A stretch of 64,000 nt of DNA from Marisediminicola antarctica (GCF_009930795.1 NZ_CP017146.1:2542001-2606000); one strand, 5' to 3'. Positions 25,347 through 34,763 are shown, numbered from the stretch's first letter. Numbers and translations: made by a program. The notes: a model not told the origin generated them from the letters alone.

Positions 25347-26090
25347 ATGAGTAACGCGTCCAGAGAGGCACAGCTGAGCGCAGCGTTCGTGAAGCTCGCC
25401 GACACCCTCACCGCCGACTTCGACGTCGTCGACCTCCTGCATACGCTCGTCGAGGAGTGCGCCACGATCCTCGACACCGAAGCCGGCGGAATCATGCTTC
25501 TCGATCCGGCTGGCGACCTGCATCTGGTCGCGTCCACCAGCGAGGAGGCGAGCCTCGTCGAGATCATGCAGCTCACCGCGGGCGCGGGTCCGTGCGTCGA
25601 CGCCTTCGCCTCGGGCACGACTGTGACCGTCGGCGACATCGAGGCGTCGGGGTCGCGGTGGCCCGCCTTCCGCGACGAGGCGCTGAAGCATGGGTTCAAG
25701 TCGGTGCACTCGACCCCGCTCCGGCTGCGCGGCCGGGTCCTCGGGGCGATGAACCTGTTCAGCACCCGGGTGGGAGAGCTCAACCCTGCCGACATCGTCG
25801 TCGCGCAGGCGCTCGCCGATGTCGCGTCGATCGGGATCCTGCATGAGCGGAGCACGCGGGAGAAGGAGGTCGTCTCCGAGCAGCTGCGGTATGCGCTCGA
25901 CACGAGGATCCTCGTGGAGCAGGCGAAGGGCGTGCTCTTCGAAAGCACGCCGATGACGATGGACGAGTCGTTCGGATCCCTGCGAACCTACGCGCGCGAG
26001 CACCGGGTGACGCTGCGTATCGTCGCCTCCGGCGTCATCGACCGCAGCATCGGGGTCGACGACCTCGTGGGAGCGGGCGTCCCGAAATAG
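25347..26090 (+). CDS. GAF-ANTAR regulatory protein
   Basis: A 247-residue protein: GAF domain about residues 12-165 (DLLHTLVEECATILDTEAGG, GAGPCVDAFASGTTVTVGDI) followed by ANTAR about 180-240 (ALDTRILVEQAKGVLFES, SFGSLRTYAREHRVTLR). It retains the ANTAR AKGxL core that the upstream paralogue has as ATGMI. Its likely role is sensing a small molecule or stress and controlling transcript termination. The ATG at 25347 was chosen over an upstream GTG because the GAF family start aligns with it. Confidence 0.85.
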   Translation: MSNASREAQLSAAFVKLADTLTADFDVVDLLHTLVEECATILDTEAGGIMLLDPAGDLHLVASTSEEASLVEIMQLTAGAGPCVDAFASGTTVTVGDIEASGSRWPAFRDEALKHGFKSVHSTPLRLRGRVLGAMNLFSTRVGELNPADIVVAQALADVASIGILHERSTREKEVVSEQLRYALDTRILVEQAKGVLFESTPMTMDESFGSLRTYAREHRVTLRIVASGVIDRSIGVDDLVGAGVPK

Positions 26091-26099
26091 CCCGGCGAG

Positions 26100-26341
26100 G
26101 CGCGCTGCGTCGGCGAACCCCTCCCGACCGCCGGTCTGCGGATCGAAGCAGGGCACTCTCACCGTGCCCGCATCCGCGCGGCGATGCCCCTCGAGGATCT
26201 CCACCGTGGTGTGGTCTTTCCCGCCCCGTTCGGGCCGAGCAGTGCGAAGATCTCGCCCTGCTCGATGGTGAAGGAGAGGTCGTCGACCACCGCGACCGCG
26301 CCGTAGCTCTTTCGCGGACCGTCGACTTCGACTGCGATCAT
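26100..26341 (-). pseudogene. Truncated, frameshifted ABC transporter ATPase fragment
   Basis: The start matches a DrrA/CcmA-like ATPase: [20 protein letters not shown], then the Walker [12 protein letters not shown]. Directly after the Walker A lysine the frame breaks: the family continuation [18 protein letters not shown] is found in another frame. The sequence reads ACCACACC where ACCACC is expected, a 2-nt gain. Homology stops near FDPQTGGREGF, so Walker B and signature motifs are missing. Its ATG overlaps the stop of the LigD-like gene, suggesting it once belonged to that operon. Confidence 0.8.
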
Positions 26342-27369
26342 GGCGTCGCACCTTCCTTGCGTGCCCGGCTGGGCTGCACGCGTGGCGGCTCCCCCGGCAT
26401 CTTCGGGTAGTCGGGCGGGAACGGCAGCTCGCCGAGGCCAGCATCCAGATCACGTTGCCACCAGCCCAGCAGCTTGTCGATCTGGCCGGGGGCCTCCTGA
26501 AACCGGGCCCACGGATCACCCGTCTCGCGAAGCCTCTCCGGCACCGTCAGCACCGTGAACCGGGTCGGATCGGCACCCTCAAGCTCATCCCACTCGAGCG
26601 GACACGACACGGGGGCGTGTCCGAGCGGCCTCGGGCTGTATGCGCCCGCCATCGTTCGATCACGATTGGCCTGGTTGAAGTCAGCGAAGACGCGGGCTCC
26701 TCTCTCCTCCTTCCACCACGCGGTGGTGACCTTCTTCGGCATCCGCCGCTCGAGCTCGCGGGACGCGGCGATCACCGCATGACGCACATCAAGGAACTCA
26801 CGCACGGGCTCGATGGGCGCGAACACGTGCAGCCCGCGGTTGCCGGATGTCTTGACGAAGGCGGTGAGCCCTGCCTCGGCGAGCACCGCGCGCAGCTCGA
26901 GCGCGACCGGGATCGCATCGTCGAAGTCGGTCGCCGGCTGCGGGTCGAGATCGATGCGCAATTGGTCGGGATTGTCGGTGTTGCCAGCCCGCGACGCCCA
27001 CGGATGGAACACGACAGTATTCATCTGCACCGCCCAGACCGCGGCGGCGGGCTCGTCGATCACGAGCTGTGGATGCGTCCTCCCGCTCGGGTAGACGACC
27101 ATCACCTCGCGCACATACTCCGGTGCCCCCCTGGGCGGGTTCTTCGAGAAGAACTGCTCCCCGTCGATTCCGCCCGGGAACCGCTGCAGCGAGAGCGGCC
27201 GATCACCATTCGCCGCGACGAACGCCTCGCCCACGTCGACGATGTATCTCGCGAGGTCGAGCTTGGTGATACCGCCCTCGGGCCAGAGGATGCGGGAAGG
27301 ACTCGAGATGCGCACGTCGCGGTCGCCGTGCGGTCCGGGGACCCTGAGCGTTTCGGCGTCGCGTGCCAT
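26338..27369 (-). CDS. Stand-alone LigD polymerase-domain protein (archaeo-eukaryotic primase fold)
   Basis: A 343-residue protein equal to the POL domain of bacterial LigD, without ligase or nuclease domains. Motifs: [20 protein letters not shown] at the start, the catalytic [12 protein letters not shown] (two Asp), [13 protein letters not shown], and PLEWDEL near the end. Such polymerases add nucleotides at breaks during Ku-dependent end joining or act as stand-alone primase-polymerases; no Ku gene is in the window. The ATG at 27369 is preferred over GTG at 27375. It ends in a basic tail (RKEGATP) whose stop overlaps the ABC remnant's ATG. Confidence 0.85.
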   Translation of the reverse strand: MARDAETLRVPGPHGDRDVRISSPSRILWPEGGITKLDLARYIVDVGEAFVAANGDRPLSLQRFPGGIDGEQFFSKNPPRGAPEYVREVMVVYPSGRTHPQLVIDEPAAAVWAVQMNTVVFHPWASRAGNTDNPDQLRIDLDPQPATDFDDAIPVALELRAVLAEAGLTAFVKTSGNRGLHVFAPIEPVREFLDVRHAVIAASRELERRMPKKVTTAWWKEERGARVFADFNQANRDRTMAGAYSPRPLGHAPVSCPLEWDELEGADPTRFTVLTVPERLRETGDPWARFQEAPGQIDKLLGWWQRDLDAGLGELPFPPDYPKMPGEPPRVQPSRARKEGATP

Positions 27370-27613
27370 GCCCACACGCTATCCGTGCGCGGCCTCCGCG
27401 TCAGCCCCGCACGACGTCCGCCTCCGCGGCGGACCGGCGCGATGGTGAGTGTCACGACGACACCGCCGGGCGTCTCGAGCTATGCCTGGTGGTGGTGTCC
27501 CGCTCGGGCCGACGGGGAGAACTCTTCCGCTTCGGTGGAGTTGGCGTTGGCGTTGGCCTGCAACGAAACGGCCTGCTCGCGCGAAGGCCGCCAGCGCGGC
27601 CTACGCTAAGGCC

Positions 27614-28561
27614 ATGATGCGGCCGATCGTGACTCTGACCATGAACTCCGCGCTCGATGTGAGCACTTCGACCGACAAGGTGGTGAGCGAGCACAAAATG
27701 CGCTGCGGCACGACCCGCATAGACCCGGGCGGCGGCGGCGTCAATGTCGCGCGGGTGGTGCGCCGGCTCGGCGGGCAGGCGCTCGCGATCTACACCGCCG
27801 GCGGTGCGACGGGCGGCGCCTTCCGGCAACTGATCGAGGCCGAGCGGGTGCCGACGCTCGCCGTTCCCATCGCCGGGAGCACCCGCGAGAGCTTCACCGT
27901 CGACGAGACGTCGACGGCCAAGCAGTTCCGGTTCGTGCTCGAGGGGCCAGAGCTGACCGAGCCGGAGTGGCAGGCATGTCTGGACGTTCTCGAGCAGTGG
28001 CTCCCGATCGGCGGCTTCGTCGTCGCGAGTGGCAGCTTGCCGCCGGGGGTGCCCGACGATTTTTACGCACGCGTGGCACGCATGGCCCGCCAGCACGAGG
28101 CGCACTGCATCGTCGATGCATCCGGCCCCTCACTCGCCGAGGCCCTTGCCGAGGGCGTTTTCCTCGTCAAGCCGAGCCGACGGGAGCTCTCCACACACTT
28201 GGGCAGGTCCCTCGACACGGAGGAGAGCCAGATCGACGCGGCCTCCGCGCTCGTCGCGGAGGGCGCCGCCGAGTTCGTCGCCCTGACCCTCGGCGGATCG
28301 GGGGCGGTGCTTGCGTCGAAAGACGGCGTGATGCGCCTGCAGGTGCCGCAGGTCCGGGTGCAGAGCACAGTGGGTGCGGGCGACAGCTTCCTGGCCGCGT
28401 TCGTGCTGCGCCTCGCGCAGGAGCATGGGCCGGATACCGCCTTCCGTGCCGCCGTTGCCGCGGGCTCAGCGACCGCGATGACACCCGCGACCGAGCTCTG
28501 CCACCGTGACGACGTCGAGCGGCTCGAGGCGGAGCTCGGGGCGAGCAAGGTCTGGTTGTAG
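27614..28561 (+). CDS. PfkB-family sugar kinase (1-phosphofructokinase/Pfk2-like)
   Basis: A 315-residue ribokinase-fold kinase. It has MMRPIVTLTMNSALDVSTST at the start, PGGGGVNVARVVRRLGG (substrate loop), the ATP region LTLGGSGAVLA and the anion-hole/catalytic motif STVGAGDSFLAAFVLRL with the base Asp. TMNSALDVS and GGVNVAR resemble 1-phosphofructokinase, tagatose-6-phosphate kinase and Pfk2, all of which act on sugar phosphates. It stands alone, so the substrate cannot be fixed. Two adjacent ATGs (27614, 27617) are possible starts. Confidence 0.82.
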   Translation: MMRPIVTLTMNSALDVSTSTDKVVSEHKMRCGTTRIDPGGGGVNVARVVRRLGGQALAIYTAGGATGGAFRQLIEAERVPTLAVPIAGSTRESFTVDETSTAKQFRFVLEGPELTEPEWQACLDVLEQWLPIGGFVVASGSLPPGVPDDFYARVARMARQHEAHCIVDASGPSLAEALAEGVFLVKPSRRELSTHLGRSLDTEESQIDAASALVAEGAAEFVALTLGGSGAVLASKDGVMRLQVPQVRVQSTVGAGDSFLAAFVLRLAQEHGPDTAFRAAVAAGSATAMTPATELCHRDDVERLEAELGASKVWL

Positions 28562-28776
28562 CTACCCGGGGACTCTCGATGAAGTCGTCGAGGTGTCGTA
28601 GCCGCCCCAGAAGTCGGCGAAAATCAGGCCGACACCCTTCCGGACCGCAGGGGCAGAGCAGTGCATCTGGACACAGGCCCTCGCGCCAAACATTCGTATG
28701 CCATCTGGTGCTCACTGGCGGACTCACCTAGGTTGAAAGTGCACCTCGCTCGTGAACGCGAACACAGGAGTGGACC

Positions 28777-29289
28777 GTGACAGCATTCGACCCGGATCTC
28801 GAAGAGGTGCACGTTCGCGAGCATCCGCTGCCCGGCTCCGCCAGGTTCTTTGAGCTGACACTCTCCGGCGGCACGGTGCTAGAGATCTTCACCCAGTCGG
28901 ACTCGAGCGACAGCCATCTTGCCGTTCTCCCTCCCGACGCCGACACCCCCGTGGTGAATCTCCGACTGAGCAAGGCCGAGGCGATCACCCTCTCCTCTCT
29001 CATCTCCGGTGTGAAGTTCGTGGTTCGCACCCACGAGGGCACCGACGCAGCGGATACCGCGGGTCCGTCAACCGTGAAGCTCCGGGCGTCGTCGCCCGCG
29101 GTGGGAAAGACGCTGCGGCAAATCGAGGCGCCCGAGCCCGACCAGGCCCAAGTTCTCGCGGTGATTCGTGACGACACCGAGGAGCTCCTCGAGGGGGACG
29201 TCGAGCGACGATGCACGGTCGGCGACCGGCTGGTTCTAGTCGGGCGGCCCGGCGCATTGGCCCGCCTCGTCCGATACCTGAACGGCTGA
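28777..29289 (+). CDS. K+/H+ antiporter regulatory subunit, TrkA-C domain (KhtT-like)
   Basis: A 170-residue soluble protein: an N-terminal domain of about 85 residues and a C-terminal RCK_C/TrkA_C domain (about 90-168; TVKLRASSPAVGKTLRQIE, CTVGDRLVLVGRPGAL). In KhtT-KhtU pairs this subunit gates the membrane antiporter in response to nucleotides or cations. The GTG at 28777 has ACAGGAG upstream. It is 2 nt from the antiporter gene, so the two are surely co-translated. Confidence 0.85.
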   Translation: MTAFDPDLEEVHVREHPLPGSARFFELTLSGGTVLEIFTQSDSSDSHLAVLPPDADTPVVNLRLSKAEAITLSSLISGVKFVVRTHEGTDAADTAGPSTVKLRASSPAVGKTLRQIEAPEPDQAQVLAVIRDDTEELLEGDVERRCTVGDRLVLVGRPGALARLVRYLNG

Positions 29290-29291
29290 CG

Positions 29292-30935
29292 GTGGCCGGT
29301 CTCGACAGCTTCGCCACGATGGCGGCCGTGCTCGCTGTGGCCGCCATCGTCGCATTTATCGCGCACCGCGCGCGTCAACCGCTCATCGTCGCCTTCATCG
29401 TCGTGGGGGTGATCGTCGGCCCCTCCCTCCTGGGCTGGGTGGAGGAGGCTGGCACCCTCGAGCTGTTGGCCGAGATCGGCATCGCGATCCTCCTCTTCCT
29501 GGTCGGGCTCAAGCTCGATATCCGGTTAGTCAAATCGATCGGCCGGGTGGCACTGGTCACCGGGCTCGGCCAGGTGCTGTTCACCTCACTCGTCGGCTTC
29601 GGCCTCGCACTGCTGTTCGGAATGCCCGTGGTTCTGGCCGCCTATGTGGCCGTGGCTCTGACCTTCTCCTCGACGATCATTATCGTGAAGCTGTTGTCCG
29701 ACAAGCGGGAGCTCGACGAACTCCACGGCAGGATCGCCCTGGGCTTCCTGATCGTGCAGGACATCGTCGTCATCGTGGTGATGATCGCCCTCTCCAGCTT
29801 CGGCAGCGAGCGCGACGGTCCCCTCTGGGAGCAAATCGCCGCCGTCCTGCTCGCGGCAGTTGCCCTCATCGGTGGCCTGGCTGTCGCGATGCGGTGGGTG
29901 CTCCCCCGCCTCCTCCGGCTCGTCGCCAGCTCGCAGGAGCTACTAATCGTGTGTTGCATTGCCTGGGCTGTCGCGGTGGCCGCTCTCACCGACTATCTGG
30001 GCTTCTCGGTCGAGGTGGGCGCGTTCCTTGCCGGCTTCGCGCTCGCGTCGACACGATTCCGGGAGTCGATCGCGTCATCTCTAGCGGGGCTTCGCGATTT
30101 CCTCCTGCTGTTCTTCTTCATCGAGCTCGGCGCTCAACTCGACTTCTCCTCGATCGGCGCGCAGGTGCCCGCCGCACTCGCCTTCTCCGCGTTCGTCCTG
30201 ATCGGTAACCCGCTGATCGTCCTCGCGATCATGGGGGTGATGGGGTACCCCAAACGCGTCTCATTCCTCGCCGGTCTGGCCGTCGCACAGATCAGCGAGT
30301 TCTCGCTGATCCTCGTCGCCCTCGGCCGAGACCTCGGCCACGTCGATAACGATACCGTCGGGCTTGTCACGCTCGTCGGCATGATCACGATCGGCGCATC
30401 CACCTACATGATCCTGTACTCGAAACCGCTGTTCGCCGTGCTCGAGCCGTTCCTCGGCATCTTCGAGCGCCGCCGCACAATCAACGTTTCGGTCCCCGAG
30501 CCGAAAGCGTACGACGTGATCGTCTTCGGGCACGGGCGGTTCGGCAGGCGCCTGATCGAGGAGTTCGCCACCCTCGGCTACTCGGTGCTGGTGGTCGATT
30601 GGGATCCCTACGCCGAGATCAGCCTGGACAACCCGGCGCTGGCGGATCGCGTGGCGCTGGTTTACGGGGACGCGAGCAACGGCGAGTTTCCCGATATCCT
30701 GCCGCTGGGTTCCGCTAAGTGGATCGTTAGCACCATCCCGAACGTCGAGGTCAACAAGATTCTCGCCACATCTCTCCGTCGGCATGGCGCAACCGCCCCG
30801 GTGGCGGTGACTGCCCACAGCGAGGCGGAGGCGGGAGCGTTCAGCCGGGAGATCGACGAGAAGGTCGTCAACCTCGTTCTCGAGCCCTTCGATGACGCCG
30901 CAGACGATGCCATCGCCGCGCTCAGGGCGCTGTGA
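29292..30935 (+). CDS. Cation:proton antiporter with TrkA-N domain (KefB/CPA2)
   Basis: A 547-residue membrane protein: about 12 helices of the Na+/H+ exchanger (CPA2) fold in residues 1-385 (VGVIVGPSLLGWV; GFLIVQDIVVIVVMIAL; GFSVEVGAFLAGFALAST) and a cytosolic TrkA-N nucleotide-binding domain in about 400-520 (DVIVFGHGRFGRRLIEEFAT). Predicted to export K+ (or Na+) in exchange for protons under control of the preceding TrkA-C protein. GTG start at 29292. Convergent with the ABC permease gene after 23 bp. Confidence 0.9.
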   Translation: MAGLDSFATMAAVLAVAAIVAFIAHRARQPLIVAFIVVGVIVGPSLLGWVEEAGTLELLAEIGIAILLFLVGLKLDIRLVKSIGRVALVTGLGQVLFTSLVGFGLALLFGMPVVLAAYVAVALTFSSTIIIVKLLSDKRELDELHGRIALGFLIVQDIVVIVVMIALSSFGSERDGPLWEQIAAVLLAAVALIGGLAVAMRWVLPRLLRLVASSQELLIVCCIAWAVAVAALTDYLGFSVEVGAFLAGFALASTRFRESIASSLAGLRDFLLLFFFIELGAQLDFSSIGAQVPAALAFSAFVLIGNPLIVLAIMGVMGYPKRVSFLAGLAVAQISEFSLILVALGRDLGHVDNDTVGLVTLVGMITIGASTYMILYSKPLFAVLEPFLGIFERRRTINVSVPEPKAYDVIVFGHGRFGRRLIEEFATLGYSVLVVDWDPYAEISLDNPALADRVALVYGDASNGEFPDILPLGSAKWIVSTIPNVEVNKILATSLRRHGATAPVAVTAHSEAEAGAFSREIDEKVVNLVLEPFDDAADDAIAALRAL

Positions 30936-30958
30936 CTCCGGTCAGCGTGGGAACCGCG

Positions 30959-31831
30959 TCAGGACAGGATGTCCTTCGTGGCGAACCGGCTGTAGGCGAG
31001 CGCCCCGAACACCGCGATGTAGGCGGCCTGCACGAGTGCGTTGGCGCCGAACGATGTGAAGTCGAGCGGCTGGCTGAGAAGCTCGGCGAATCCCAGCCAG
31101 TAGTGGCTGAACAGCCACGGGTGCAGCCAGGACAGCTGAGGCAGCACGTCGAGGATCTGGGCGACGACCGACACGACGATCGTCGCAGCCATGGCGCCGA
31201 CCGGCACGTCGGTGAGTGTCGAGATGAACAGGCCGATCGCCGAGAGGCCGAGCAGCGAGACGGTTACGTAGCTTGCCACGAGCAGCGACCGCAGCAACGA
31301 TTCCGGCACGCTGATGACGTCCCCGGAGAGCAGCGTCACCGGCCCGACCGGGAAGAGTGCGACCCCGATCAGGATGCCGGCGAGCATAAGCGTGAGCGTC
31401 GCGACGAGGGAGAAAGCCGCAGCGCCGATGTACTTGACCAGCAGCAGCCGCACCCGACCGGCCGGAGCGACGAGCAGGTAGCGCAGTGTTCCCTGGCCGG
31501 CCTCGCCTGCGATCGTGTCGCCCGCGACGACCCCGATCGTCAGCGGAAGGAACAGTGGAATCGCGACAACCATGGCAGTGAAGCCAGTGAAGAGCCCGTT
31601 CTGCGTCACCCTGTCGAGGAAGGGCGGGCCCTCCCCGGGTGCGAGGGCCTCCGACGAGAGGCGCACCGCGACAGCGAGCAGGATCGGGATCAGCGCGACC
31701 GCGACCAGCATCGCCCAGGTGCGGCGTCGACGGAACAGCACGGACAGCTCCGATCCGAGCAGGTCCAGACCGAGGCCTCTGCGGGCGCCAGTACCGCGGG
31801 CGGGCTTCACCGCGAGACTACTGGACGACAT
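30959..31831 (-). CDS. ABC-2 type transporter permease
   Basis: A 290-residue integral membrane protein with about six helices: one near residues 37-58, a cytosol-facing GEAGQGTLRYLLVAPAGR (typical of ABC-2 permeases), then five further helices. Its start overlaps the ATPase gene by 14 nt. With the ATPase it forms an exporter of unknown substrate; the LolA-like gene at the head of the operon suggests a link to lipid or lipoprotein handling at the cell surface (inference). Confidence 0.88.
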   Translation of the reverse strand: MSSSSLAVKPARGTGARRGLGLDLLGSELSVLFRRRRTWAMLVAVALIPILLAVAVRLSSEALAPGEGPPFLDRVTQNGLFTGFTAMVVAIPLFLPLTIGVVAGDTIAGEAGQGTLRYLLVAPAGRVRLLLVKYIGAAAFSLVATLTLMLAGILIGVALFPVGPVTLLSGDVISVPESLLRSLLVASYVTVSLLGLSAIGLFISTLTDVPVGAMAATIVVSVVAQILDVLPQLSWLHPWLFSHYWLGFAELLSQPLDFTSFGANALVQAAYIAVFGALAYSRFATKDILS

Positions 31832-32837
31832 CGAAGCCCTCCCCTGTCAGTGCCACGAATCTCTCTTCCAGGCTCGGCTCTTCGATCGAGAATCCGCGGA
31901 TGCGAACTCCGGCGGAGACGAGCGCGTTCACGATCAGCTCCGGCTCGGCCGCCCCTCCCACGAGAGGCGCACTCACCCACGGGTCCTCGCCCTCACCGGG
32001 AAGGGAGGTCACCGGAGCGAGCCCGAGCCCGGCCAGCACTCGCTCGGCTGTGCCGGCATCCGGGGTCCGCACGCGCACGCGCGTCTCGCCCACTTCGCGG
32101 AGTTGGGTCAGGGTGCCCTGGGCAACGATGTTGCCGGCGCTCATGACGGCCGCGTGGGTGCACATCTGCTCGACCTCGGCGAGCAGGTGGCTCGAGACGA
32201 ACACCGTGGTTCCCTCGGCGGCGAGCGAGCGCACGAGGCTGCGCACTTCTCGCGTGCCTTGCGGGTCGAGCCCGTTGGTCGGCTCGTCCAGCACGAGCAG
32301 GTCGCGCGGCTGCAGCAGCGCATTCGCGATGCCGAGACGCTGCTTCATGCCTAGCGAGTACGCGCCGACCTTCTTGCCCGCGGCGTGGCTGAGACCCACC
32401 CGCTCGAGGGCGGATGCGACGCGGGTGCTGCGGGTGCGCCGCGAGGCGTGCGGGTCGGCGGTGTCGAGCCGGCGCAGGTTCGCGTCGCCGGAGAGGAACG
32501 GGTAGAACGCGGGCCCCTCGACGAGGGCGCCAACGCGCGGGAGCACCTCGTGCAGCCGGACGGGCATGCTCTCGCCGAGCACGCGAATCTCACCACTGGT
32601 TGCCTGGGTGAGTCCCAGCAGCATCCGGATGCTCGTGGTCTTACCCGAGCCGTTGGGCCCGAGAAAACCGAACACTGCACCGCTCGGCACGGCGAGGTTT
32701 ATTCCGTTGACCGCGACCTGCTGGCCGAACCGCTTGGTCAGCCCCACGGTCTCGATCGCGAGTGCCCCGACCGGCAGACCTCCGGCCGCGCGGCTCCCGA
32801 CCTCGGGTGCCGGCGCGACCGGGCTAGCCTGCGTCAC
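31818..32837 (-). CDS. ABC-2 transporter ATP-binding protein
   Basis: A 339-residue ATPase: Walker A FLGPNGSGKTTSIRMLLGL, signature YSLGMKQRLGIANALL (in the drug-exporter form LGMKQR), Walker B DLLVLDEPTNGLDPQG and the switch His in VFVSSHLLAEVEQ. About 100 C-terminal residues form an accessory domain common in DrrA-like exporters. The GTG at 32837 overlaps the stop of the LolA-like gene (GTGA). Confidence 0.92.
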   Translation of the reverse strand: MTQASPVAPAPEVGSRAAGGLPVGALAIETVGLTKRFGQQVAVNGINLAVPSGAVFGFLGPNGSGKTTSIRMLLGLTQATSGEIRVLGESMPVRLHEVLPRVGALVEGPAFYPFLSGDANLRRLDTADPHASRRTRSTRVASALERVGLSHAAGKKVGAYSLGMKQRLGIANALLQPRDLLVLDEPTNGLDPQGTREVRSLVRSLAAEGTTVFVSSHLLAEVEQMCTHAAVMSAGNIVAQGTLTQLREVGETRVRVRTPDAGTAERVLAGLGLAPVTSLPGEGEDPWVSAPLVGGAAEPELIVNALVSAGVRIRGFSIEEPSLEERFVALTGEGFDVVQ

Positions 32838-34030
32838 TGCGCTGCGGCGGCGGCTTGCAACTGCTCCACCGGGACGGATCCCGCGAGGACGCGGCCGTCG
32901 GTGGTGAGCAACACGTTGACGAGCGAGGTCGACAGCAGTCGTCCACCCTCGACCTCGGTCGCGAGTTCCGCGACGAGCGGGTTGTCGCTCAGCTCGGTTG
33001 GAACGGACTCGGCCACGATCTCGACGATCGAGCTCCACGCCTCACCCGTGACGACGGGCGATGCGCCCATGAGCTCGCCGAACTCGCCGCGCGCATCCGT
33101 CGCGTCCTTTATCGACGGGATTTCCTGCTCCTCTACAGTCGCACCGGCGGGCGGCGTGAACTCGAACAGGTCGGCGGAGGGCGCGGAGAAGTCGATCGAG
33201 GTGAAGCCGACTTCGAAGGCCGGGGCCTCCTGGCCTACGGCCCGCACGACGAGCTGGAGCGGCATCCCGGTTTCGGAGTCGACCGAGATCGCGACCGTCT
33301 CGACGAGGGTATCGGTGGTCTTCGGTGTCAGGACGAGCTCGTACACGGGGCGTCCGGCGACCTCACCGTCGGCGCCGACCGAGACGGTCGTGCTCGGGTC
33401 GATCTCGGCGAGGAAGCGGTCGGCGACCTGCGCGGGCGTCGACAGGTCAGCCGGGGCGAGCACCTGGAGGGCAGCGAGCTTCTCCTCGACCGTCGCCTCG
33501 AGATCTGCAGGGATCTCCGCGTGCGTCGCCGTGTTGGTCTGCGAGTCGTAGAGCCAGGCATCGGTGCCGTTGCTGACGATGTTGCGCTCGTCGAGCGGAT
33601 CCTTGATCTGGACCCGGACGTTGGTCGGGCCGTCCACGTAGACGCGCGCGGTTTGCGAGCCGCTGAACAGTTCGAGTGCGGAGGTGAGGGCTCCGGTGGT
33701 TGCGGCGCCGGGCACGAAGTCTTCCATGCCCTCAGGAATCGACTCGGACATTTGGTCGACCATGCCGGGCGAAAGTCCGGCGCTCAGCTCCATGTTCGGC
33801 AGCCCGAGGTCGGCCGTCTTCTCGACGGTTCCGGAGAACGAAGTGACGGTGCTGTCGCTGACCATGAGCAGCACCTGCTCCGGCGTCTTGTCGGGCAGGT
33901 CTACCGCCGCTCCGGCCTGCAGGGGCAGGGCGATGACGCCCGCGACGACGACCGCCGGAACAACCACGGCGGGAAGCCACTTGAGCGAATTACGCGACAC
34001 GAACATCGACTTGGTTCCATGCGGATTCAT
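32834..34030 (-). CDS. LolA/RseB-fold secreted protein (DUF2092-like)
   Basis: A 398-residue exported protein. The N-terminal signal peptide (basic SRNSLKW, then a hydrophobic core to about residue 40, AGA cleavage region) is followed by an all-beta region: KTPEQVLLMVSDSTVTSFSG opening, NGTDAWLYDSQTNTATHAEI mid-region and a hydrophobic-cup pattern typical of LolA/RseB-like proteins that bind lipids or sense envelope state. It is the first gene of a three-gene operon with the ABC-2 exporter (GTGA overlap), which suggests it feeds or senses that exporter. The fold is assigned by pattern only. Confidence 0.7.
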   Translation of the reverse strand: MNPHGTKSMFVSRNSLKWLPAVVVPAVVVAGVIALPLQAGAAVDLPDKTPEQVLLMVSDSTVTSFSGTVEKTADLGLPNMELSAGLSPGMVDQMSESIPEGMEDFVPGAATTGALTSALELFSGSQTARVYVDGPTNVRVQIKDPLDERNIVSNGTDAWLYDSQTNTATHAEIPADLEATVEEKLAALQVLAPADLSTPAQVADRFLAEIDPSTTVSVGADGEVAGRPVYELVLTPKTTDTLVETVAISVDSETGMPLQLVVRAVGQEAPAFEVGFTSIDFSAPSADLFEFTPPAGATVEEQEIPSIKDATDARGEFGELMGASPVVTGEAWSSIVEIVAESVPTELSDNPLVAELATEVEGGRLLSTSLVNVLLTTDGRVLAGSVPVEQLQAAAAAQ

Positions 34031-34102
34031 GGTCCGACTCTAAGCCTCGGAACTGGGCGTTTCCCCGGCACGGGCCGTCGACCGGGCGGTGAATATGAGG
34101 TG

Positions 34103-34621
34103 CTAGGCGAGCACTGGAATCGGCCCGGTGGCGGTGTACTCCCCCGGCGCCCCAGAGGTGCCGACGGATGCCGCAGGGCCGGAGGATGCCGCAGGGCCGG
34201 AGGATGACGTAGGGCCGGAGGACATGATCGGGATCGGCGCCGTCACCGCGGCGACGATCGGCAGCGGCGCGGTCGTGGTGATCACCGAGATCGACCCCGT
34301 CGTCATCGGGATGATCGGGATGGACTTGGTGAGCGGTGGCAGGCGCCTTCCGCGGCGCACGACCACGATCGTGGCGACCGAGAGAGGGAAGCTGATCAGG
34401 CTCGGCGCCATCACCCAAAACGACCCACTCAGCGCGCCAAAGAATCCCCAGAGCAGGTAGCTGGCCGCCGACAACCACTGTGTCGTCTCGGACACCCCGG
34501 CGAGCTTCTGGGCATTGTTTCTGTTCTGCCAGGTGATGCGCGCCTGCGGAACCCACATGAAAATGGCGAACAGCGTCGCGACGAATCCCAGCACATTGAT
34601 GATCAGCTCAGTGGTGTCCAT
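34103..34621 (-). CDS. PQ-loop/SemiSWEET-like membrane protein with repetitive tail
   Basis: A 172-residue protein. The first 75 residues hold three helices with the PQ motif in AIFMWVPQARITWQNRNN, as in bacterial SemiSWEET sugar carriers or PQ-loop proteins. A basic RRGRRLPPL region follows. The last 60 residues are low complexity (Ile/Pro/Thr then a SSGPAA repeat from 18-bp tandem units). The ATG at 34621 is taken; a GTG three codons upstream is possible. Transport activity is not established. Confidence 0.65.
   Translation of the reverse strand: MDTTELIINVLGFVATLFAIFMWVPQARITWQNRNNAQKLAGVSETTQWLSAASYLLWGFFGALSGSFWVMAPSLISFPLSVATIVVVRRGRRLPPLTKSIPIIPMTTGSISVITTTAPLPIVAAVTAPIPIMSSGPTSSSGPAASSGPAASVGTSGAPGEYTATGPIPVLA
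34167..34220. repeat. 18-bp tandem repeat (3 units) in the PQ-loop protein tail
   Basis: Unit GATGCCGCAGGGCCGGAG occurs twice exactly and once with changes (GATGACGTAGGGCCGGAG), encoding a six-residue SSGPAA-like repeat in the disordered C-terminus. Confidence 0.85.
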
Positions 34622-34763
34622 CCCGGTCACATCGTGCTTTCTAACCGGTCCGTGGGAGAGCCCCAAATGGACAAAAACTGCGAGGACATCAGCGATGCCG
34701 AAGTCATCATAAGTTCGGAATATGCCTCGCGTCTATACGCCACTCGAAAGTAATTTGGGGCGC

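Noticed and set aside
27376-27613. Possible small gene between the LigD-like and PfkB genes
   Set aside because: There is an ATG at 27442 and a GTTGGC triple repeat, but no frame has a family match or ribosome site.
28562-28776. Possible RNA gene or regulatory RNA before the KhtT-like gene
   Set aside because: No cloverleaf, conserved riboswitch core or strong hairpin was found by eye.
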